Source of the DNA: JBBPXY01 sp038200435
GTDB taxonomy: Bacteria > Actinomycetota > Thermoleophilia > Solirubrobacterales > Solirubrobacteraceae
Reading direction: 5' to 3'
Length of the DNA stretch: 9,546 nucleotides
Assembly: GCA_038200435.1 (NCBI GenBank)
Contig: JBBPXY010000073.1
Coordinates: 1 to 9,546, forward strand
How positions within the stretch are numbered: the first letter of the stretch is position 1; each line of letters opens with the position of its first letter. Position numbers and translations under genes: made by a program. Below the pieces are notes generated by a model. The model saw only the letters and a program-made list of their open reading frames with translations. It ran no database searches and was not told the DNA's origin. Shown here piece after piece: positions 6,650 to 9,546 of this stretch.

Positions 6650-6698
6650 AGCGGCCATTCTCCCGCTTGCCGTCGAGTCGCGCTGGTATGAACGCACG

Positions 6699-7658
6699 GT
6701 GAGTCTTCCTCCCCTCTCGGCGCGCCCGCGCCCGCTGGCCGACGCACCGGTCGACGCGCTCCTCGCGCGGGCGCCCGAGCTGGCCCGTGACTGGCTCCTC
6801 ACCACGCTGGCCGATGCCCCGGTCGAACTGCTCTCAATCCTGCCCGCGGCCGAGTTCGCCCGGCGCGCGCCGGAGCTGTGCGGCGCGCTCTGCCGCGCTC
6901 TGAGCTCCGACACGGAACTCGCTCGACTGGGTGTGAGCGGAGACCTCCGGCCACTGGCCGCGGAGGTGCTGCCGGTCGCCGGAGCCTTGGATGCGGCCGC
7001 GTGCGTGGCGGCGGTCGAACGCCTGCGCCGCGTCCTGCTTCGCGGGGCTCTTGATGAGCTCCGCGCGAACGCTGAGACGGACCTCGTGCTGGGGCTTGCC
7101 GACCGTTTGGCCTACGCGTGCTCGCTCGTCGCTGGGGCCGGGCTGGAGGGCACCGTCGCCGTGCCCGTTGCCGCTGCCCCGGAGGAGGGCGAAGCCCCGG
7201 CCAACCCGCTCGAGGTGCTCGACGCGTGGCTCACCGACCGAGACCGTGCCGGCCGGCCGCTTGCGCTGCTGCTGGCCGAGCTCGACGATCGTGGGCGCCT
7301 TGATCTGATCGAGGGCTCGGCGGCACCCGGAGGAGGTCTCTCGCGGCAGCTCCTCGATGCCGCGCGCACGGTGTTGCGCGATGCCGACGCCGCACTGCCC
7401 GACGAGGAGGGCCGCGTGTGGCTGATCGCCGACGGTGTCACGCGCGCGGGTGCCGAAGCGATCGCCCGGCGGCTGGAGGGGGCGGTGCGCGCTCTCGGGA
7501 GCTGGCGCGGCGCTCCCTTGACCGCGGCCGTGGGAGTGGCTCTACATCCGGCCGACGGCGACGACGCTGCTGCGTTGGCCGCTACGGCCGAGGAGGGCGT
7601 CTTCGCGGCAGCCGCCGCAGGCACGGGCGGCGGGCTCGTCCCGCCGCGGTTCCTCTAG
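6699..7658 (+). CDS. Degenerate GGDEF-domain protein, possible c-di-GMP receptor
   Basis: This is a 319-residue protein. The N-terminal half (about 13-150) is Leu/Ala-rich and helical ('LLARAPELARDWLLTTLADAP', 'RRVLLRGALDELRANAETDLV'), resembling the helical N-terminal sensor region of RsbR-type or actinobacterial signalling proteins. The C-terminal half (about 168-310) follows the GGDEF fold: 'LEVLDAWLTDRDRAGRPLALLLAELDD' (first helix and strand), 'LLDAARTVLRDAD', a strand 'VWLIADG', 'AEAIARRLEGAV', 'LTAAVGVALHPADGDDAAALAATAEEGVFAAAAAG'. The active-site position reads EEGRV (237-240 plus neighbours) instead of GGDEF, and the metal-binding Asp of the first strand is not followed by the usual FK. 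So it is almost certainly not a cyclase. RDAD (227-230) occupies the I-site RxxD position, five residues before the lost GGDEF. The start GTG (6699-6701) has no Shine-Dalgarno; an extended -10-like TGGTATGAA (6684-6692) lies 6 nt upstream. Divergent from moeA. Confidence 0.78.
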   Translation: MSLPPLSARPRPLADAPVDALLARAPELARDWLLTTLADAPVELLSILPAAEFARRAPELCGALCRALSSDTELARLGVSGDLRPLAAEVLPVAGALDAAACVAAVERLRRVLLRGALDELRANAETDLVLGLADRLAYACSLVAGAGLEGTVAVPVAAAPEEGEAPANPLEVLDAWLTDRDRAGRPLALLLAELDDRGRLDLIEGSAAPGGGLSRQLLDAARTVLRDADAALPDEEGRVWLIADGVTRAGAEAIARRLEGAVRALGSWRGAPLTAAVGVALHPADGDDAAALAATAEEGVFAAAAAGTGGGLVPPRFL

Positions 7659-7663
7659 CGGCT

Positions 7664-8362
7664 CTAGCGCAGGATGCCGATGGTCGCCGTGCTGCTCATG
7701 TGCAGTCGGCTGGCGGTCGCGCTCGTGAGGTCCCAGTTGGCGTTGTTCGCGTAGGGCCCGCGATCGATCACGGGAACCGTGATGGTGCGGCCCCCGTAGT
7801 AGAGCGAGACACGGGTGCCGCAGGGCAGCGTGCGATGGGCGACGCCGAGCGTCGAGCGCGAAAGCCTGATGCCGCAGGCGGTGCGATTGCCGTAGAAGCC
7901 GGGGCCGTAGTAGGTGGCGCGCTCGGGCTTGTAGACGTTGACGCGAACGCGCGGCGTGGTCCGGCTTCCGCTGGATCCGCGGGTGGAGGCTCCGCCCAGG
8001 CGAGCGCGCAACTGCAGGTGCCCGGTGCGGTCGGTCTTCCATGTCGTGGCGAATGTGCCGTCGCCGCGGGTGGTTGCCCGCGCGAGGATGACCCATTTGC
8101 CGTGAGCGTCGAGGCGCTCGACGGCCACGGGTCGCCCGCGTCCCGTGCGGGCGCGGCCGCTCAGAGCGAGCGTGCGGCGCAGCAGGGTGGACTGCGAGGC
8201 GCTCAAGGTGATGAGGGCGGGCGCCGGGGCCGACGTCGGCTCGGGGCCGGCGGAGGCTCCTCCGTCGGACGCGGCGGCGGCGGCGGCGGGCAGGGTCGCG
8301 GAAGCACCCATGGCGAGCATGGCGCAGAGCTTCGCGAACGCGGGGCGTCGTGACTGGGTCAT
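7664..8362 (-). CDS. Exported RlpA-like double-psi beta-barrel protein (probable peptidoglycan enzyme)
   Basis: This is a 232-residue protein. Residues 1-32 form a signal peptide: basic 'MTQSRRPAFAK', hydrophobic core, then Ala-rich with likely cleavage after the poly-Ala. No lipobox is seen. A beta-rich, Ig-like region covers about 50-143. The C-terminal domain (148-231) is RlpA-like: 'ATYYGPGFYGNRTACG', 'LGVAHRTLPCGTRVSLYYGGRTITVPVIDRGPY', 'WDLTSATASRLHM'. By analogy with Pseudomonas RlpA, His176 ('AHRTLP') and Asp200 ('VIDRGP') would be catalytic for lytic transglycosylase action on peptidoglycan. Cys163 and Cys181 could form a disulfide outside the cell. The ATG at 8360-8362 gives a complete signal peptide; no Shine-Dalgarno separates it from the riboswitch. 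Expression is probably controlled by the c-di-AMP riboswitch in its leader. It converges on the GGDEF-like gene with a 5-nt gap. No SPOR domain is present. Confidence 0.88.
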   Translation of the reverse strand: MTQSRRPAFAKLCAMLAMGASATLPAAAAAASDGGASAGPEPTSAPAPALITLSASQSTLLRRTLALSGRARTGRGRPVAVERLDAHGKWVILARATTRGDGTFATTWKTDRTGHLQLRARLGGASTRGSSGSRTTPRVRVNVYKPERATYYGPGFYGNRTACGIRLSRSTLGVAHRTLPCGTRVSLYYGGRTITVPVIDRGPYANNANWDLTSATASRLHMSSTATIGILR

Positions 8363-8368
8363 AAGCGC

Positions 8369-8514
8369 GGCTGGCGCCTACGGGGTGAGCTGACGGGCTC
8401 GCAACGCTCTTCGCGCCGCTACGGCCGACTGTGCGACCGATTCGCCCCCGTGGAGTTACGCACCTCGCGCATCCACTTTGGTTCCCCCGCCGGCCGGGCG
8501 CATGGCGTCCAACC
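8369..8514 (-). ncRNA. c-di-AMP riboswitch (ydaO/yuaA motif) in the rlpA-like leader
   Basis: Read on the minus strand, the leader carries the hallmark blocks of the ydaO/yuaA class. These are GGCGGGGGAACCA (8491-8479), GGGGGCGAATCGG (8449-8437), GAGCCCGTCAGCTCACC (8400-8384) and CGTAGGCG (8382-8375), in the correct order. The closing P1 stem pairs GGTTGG-A-CGCC (8514-8504) with GGCGCCAGCC (8378-8369): 10 bp including one G-U and a bulged A. An internal stem, GTGGA (8476-8472) with TCCAC (8454-8450), also forms. In this class, bound cyclic di-AMP lowers expression, and in actinobacteria it commonly precedes cell-wall hydrolase genes. Here P1 ends 6 nt before the ATG and no terminator lies between, which suggests control at translation initiation. 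Confidence 0.9.
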
Positions 8515-8528
8515 GTTCGGCGGCGCGA

Positions 8529-8556
8529 AGTATAGAGGCCGCCCGGACGGGAACAA
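8529..8556 (-). promoter_or_regulatory. Promoter of the riboswitch-rlpA transcript
   Basis: On the minus strand, TATACT (complement of 8529-8534) is a strong -10. TTGTTC (complement of 8551-8556) is a modest -35 (3/6) at a 16-bp spacing. Transcription would start near 8521-8523, a few nucleotides before the 5' arm of the riboswitch P1 stem, giving a leader of about 160 nt. AT-rich TATACT stands out in this very GC-rich region. Confidence 0.6.
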
Positions 8557-8599
8557 ACGGGTGGGCGAGATCGCCCGGCCGGCGGGGCGATGGCGCCCC
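8556..8599 (-). terminator. Double-hairpin terminator-like region after the basic-protein gene
   Basis: Two perfect hairpins follow the stop of the minus-strand basic protein. GGGGCG-CCAT-CGCCCC (complement of 8584-8599) has a 6-bp stem, and GGGCGA-TC-TCGCCC (complement of 8563-8576) has a 6-bp stem with a 2-nt loop. After the second comes ACCCG then TTTGTT, a weak T-rich stretch that also overlaps the -35 of the next promoter. It would isolate the riboswitch transcript from upstream read-through. The poor T-tract makes intrinsic termination uncertain. Confidence 0.5.
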
Positions 8600-9126
8600 T
8601 AGGGACGGGGAAGGCGCGAGAGAACGCCCTTGATCGCCTGCGTGCCCACGGTGAGCCCGATCTGGGCGAGCTCGCCAGCCGCCTGCGCGGCGGTGACCAC
8701 GGGGGAGGGGCCCTTCGTCTCTTCGGGCTCGCGCGGCGCTCGCGGGGCTGGCTGCTTCGGCACGTTGCGGGGCTGGGAAGGCTGGCGGATGGTTCCGCGC
8801 TTGTTCCCGGGGGCGGAGTCGATGCCCGCAGGGGAGGGCACGGCCTTGGGCTTCGCGCGTGCGGGCGGCTTTGGTTTTGCCTTGGGCCTCGATGCCGCCG
8901 GCGCGGGCTTGGAGCGGGTTCGCGACTTGGACGATGCCTTCGGCTGCTTCGTGGCCGGCTTGGCCTTCGCCGTAACCTTGGTCTTCGCTTTCGCCGGAGT
9001 CGGCTTCGCGGCGGTGGCCGAGGCTGCTGCGGCTCCTGCGGGCCGGCGTCCGCTGCGACGCTGAGGGCGCGTGCGCGACAGGCCGCCGAGAACTCCCGGG
9101 TCGCGCTCTTCGTCGCGCTCGCTCAT
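8599..9126 (-). CDS. Basic Ala/Pro/Lys-rich protein of unknown function (histone H1-like composition)
   Basis: This is a 175-residue protein. The N-terminus 'MSERDEERDPGVLGGLSRTRPQRR' is charged. Residues about 30-98 form a low-complexity stretch of Lys-Ala-Pro units ('AKPKA', 'KAKTK', 'PAKAK'), like the tails of H1-type DNA-binding proteins. A mixed basic-proline linker follows (99-140), and a C-terminal segment of about 141-175 ('VVTAAQAAGELAQIGLTVGTQAIKGVLSRLPRP') looks like an amphipathic helix or two. A folded tail after a disordered basic linker suggests a nucleoid- or membrane-associated role, but nothing proves it. The ATG at 9124-9126 is preferred; an AGGG sits too close upstream to be a normal Shine-Dalgarno, and a TTG at 9142-9144 is an alternative. 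The plus strand has competing open frames here, but their composition looks like a shadow. The gene is divergent from rpoD. Confidence 0.72.
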   Translation of the reverse strand: MSERDEERDPGVLGGLSRTRPQRRSGRRPAGAAAASATAAKPTPAKAKTKVTAKAKPATKQPKASSKSRTRSKPAPAASRPKAKPKPPARAKPKAVPSPAGIDSAPGNKRGTIRQPSQPRNVPKQPAPRAPREPEETKGPSPVVTAAQAAGELAQIGLTVGTQAIKGVLSRLPRP

Positions 9127-9245
9127 GCCCTCATGATGGCGCAACGGTCGCGACCACGCATCTCGTGCTGAAGAAGTGCGCAAGTCCGGCCGATTTCTCG
9201 CGTTGAAAGGTCACGCTGAGTCCCAGGAGAACGCCGGGGTGTCGC

Positions 9246-9251
9246 TAGACT
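9246..9251 (+). promoter_or_regulatory. Candidate -10 element for rpoD
   Basis: The 230-nt gap between the basic-protein start and the rpoD start contains TAGACT at 9246-9251, a common actinobacterial -10 form (TANNNT). The implied start site near 9258 leaves a 5' leader of about 100 nt. No convincing -35 lies at 16-18 bp; TTGAAA at 9203-9208 is too far away. I see no RNA motif or gene in the rest of the gap. Confidence 0.35.
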
Positions 9252-9356
9252 CGCCAGCGGTCGCTGACTGGTGGTAGCGCGTTCCGGTCACGTCTCTTGG
9301 ACGAGGCGCGGAGCGGGACTTTGCCGGCCGGGGAGCACGACTTACAGAGGGATTGA

Positions 9357-9546
9357 ATGACGGTAGCCGAGCTGCAGGAGCTGGAGGAGATCAAGGCCCT
9401 GATGACCAAGGGCCAACAGGTCGGCGTGCTCACTTACGGTGAGATTGCGACCGCCGTCAAGGAGATCGACCTCGACGAGTCCGACGTCGAGGAGCTGCAC
9501 GGCTTCTTCGAGAAGGCCGAGGTAGAGCTGGTTGAGGAGGTCGATC
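9357..9546 (+). CDS. rpoD: RNA polymerase principal sigma factor, N-terminal part (partial)
   Basis: The frame starts at ATG 9357-9359, preceded by AGAGGGAT (9346-9353), a good Shine-Dalgarno, and stays open to the window end: 63 residues plus one base. The sequence 'ELQELEEIKALMTKGQQVGVLTYGEIATAVKEIDLDESDVEELHGFFEKAEVELVEE' matches sigma-70 region 1.1. That region is the acidic N-terminal domain found in primary sigma factors, which occupies the DNA channel of free holoenzyme and blocks DNA binding by free sigma. Regions 1.2 to 4 lie beyond the window, so the call rests on region 1.1 only, but that domain is specific to housekeeping sigma factors. The gene name sigA would be equally valid. 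Confidence 0.87.
   Translation, partial: MTVAELQELEEIKALMTKGQQVGVLTYGEIATAVKEIDLDESDVEELHGFFEKAEVELVEEVD

Noticed and set aside
6667..6692. TTGCCG/TATGAA promoter pair for the GGDEF-like gene
   Set aside because: The spacing is only 14 bp, too short for a standard sigma-70 promoter; only the extended -10-like TGGTATGAA is mentioned.
6688..6702. Five-codon mini-ORF (ATG to TGA) overlapping the GTG start of the GGDEF-like gene
   Set aside because: It has no ribosome-binding site, and its bases fall in the -10-like element; most likely coincidence.
6650..6913. N-terminal extension of moeA
   Set aside because: It would run through the divergent gene's start region. The Ser/Arg/Gly-rich extension is absent from MoeA proteins, and GGGAG at 6660-6664 supports the ATG at 6649.
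7418..8353. 311-codon plus-strand open frame
   Set aside because: It overlaps the GGDEF-like gene in another frame and is antisense to the rlpA-like gene; the translation is Gly/Arg/Ala low complexity with no domain.
8590..9171. Plus-strand open frames opposite the basic protein
   Set aside because: The translation is Gly/Arg/Leu-rich without charge balance or a recognisable fold. The minus-strand frame has a charged N-terminus, an ordered low-complexity linker and a structured tail, and is followed by terminator-like hairpins.
1..9546. Mobile elements, CRISPR arrays, defence or toxin-antitoxin genes
   Set aside because: No transposase or integrase motifs, terminal inverted repeats, spacer-repeat arrays or recognisable defence domains were found on either strand.

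Overview
The window is very GC-rich, compact bacterial DNA that looks actinobacterial, most likely class Thermoleophilia (Solirubrobacterales-like). That placement is inferred from four things: a GlpX closest in wording to actinobacterial class II fructose-bisphosphatases, an F420-type luciferase-like oxidoreductase, GTG/TTG starts with few Shine-Dalgarno sequences, and a c-di-AMP riboswitch in front of an RlpA-type cell-wall gene. I could not run a database search. No mobile element, CRISPR array, tRNA or rRNA is visible; the gene content is mostly housekeeping.

Layout. Positions 1-244 hold the 3' end of a plus-strand gene, probably a secreted metallophosphoesterase. It converges on an F420-dependent LLM oxidoreductase (309-1265, minus), with a four-copy heptamer repeat in the gap. 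The oxidoreductase diverges from a small four-helix membrane protein (1320-1781), which is followed 4 nt later by class II fructose-1,6-bisphosphatase glpX (1786-2784). glpX converges on a minus-strand pair: an NAD(P)-binding SDR protein (3567-4490) and a membrane-anchored protein of unknown function (2788-3651) that overlaps it by 85 bp. A hairpin carries both converging stop codons.

The SDR gene diverges from a MerR-DICT regulator (4611-5450), whose promoter region has a MerR-like layout and an apparently leaderless start. The regulator's stop overlaps the stop of moeA (5447-6649, minus) in a shared CTAG. Divergent from moeA is a degenerate GGDEF protein (6699-7658) that has lost the active-site motif but keeps an RxxD inhibitory-site motif. 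It converges, 5 nt apart, on an exported RlpA-like protein (7664-8362, minus). That gene has a 5' leader of about 160 nt carrying a c-di-AMP (ydaO/yuaA) riboswitch, with its own promoter and a terminator-like hairpin pair upstream. Next comes a basic Ala/Pro/Lys-rich protein (8599-9126, minus), and divergent from it the start of the principal sigma factor rpoD (9357 to the window end).

Functional links. glpX serves gluconeogenesis and moeA molybdenum cofactor synthesis. The rlpA-like gene is probably tied to turgor and cell-wall homeostasis through c-di-AMP, while the neighbouring GGDEF relic may read c-di-GMP. The strongest items to follow up are the riboswitch, whose P1 stem ends 6 nt from the start codon; the I-site-retaining GGDEF relic; and the candidate MerR-DICT operator.
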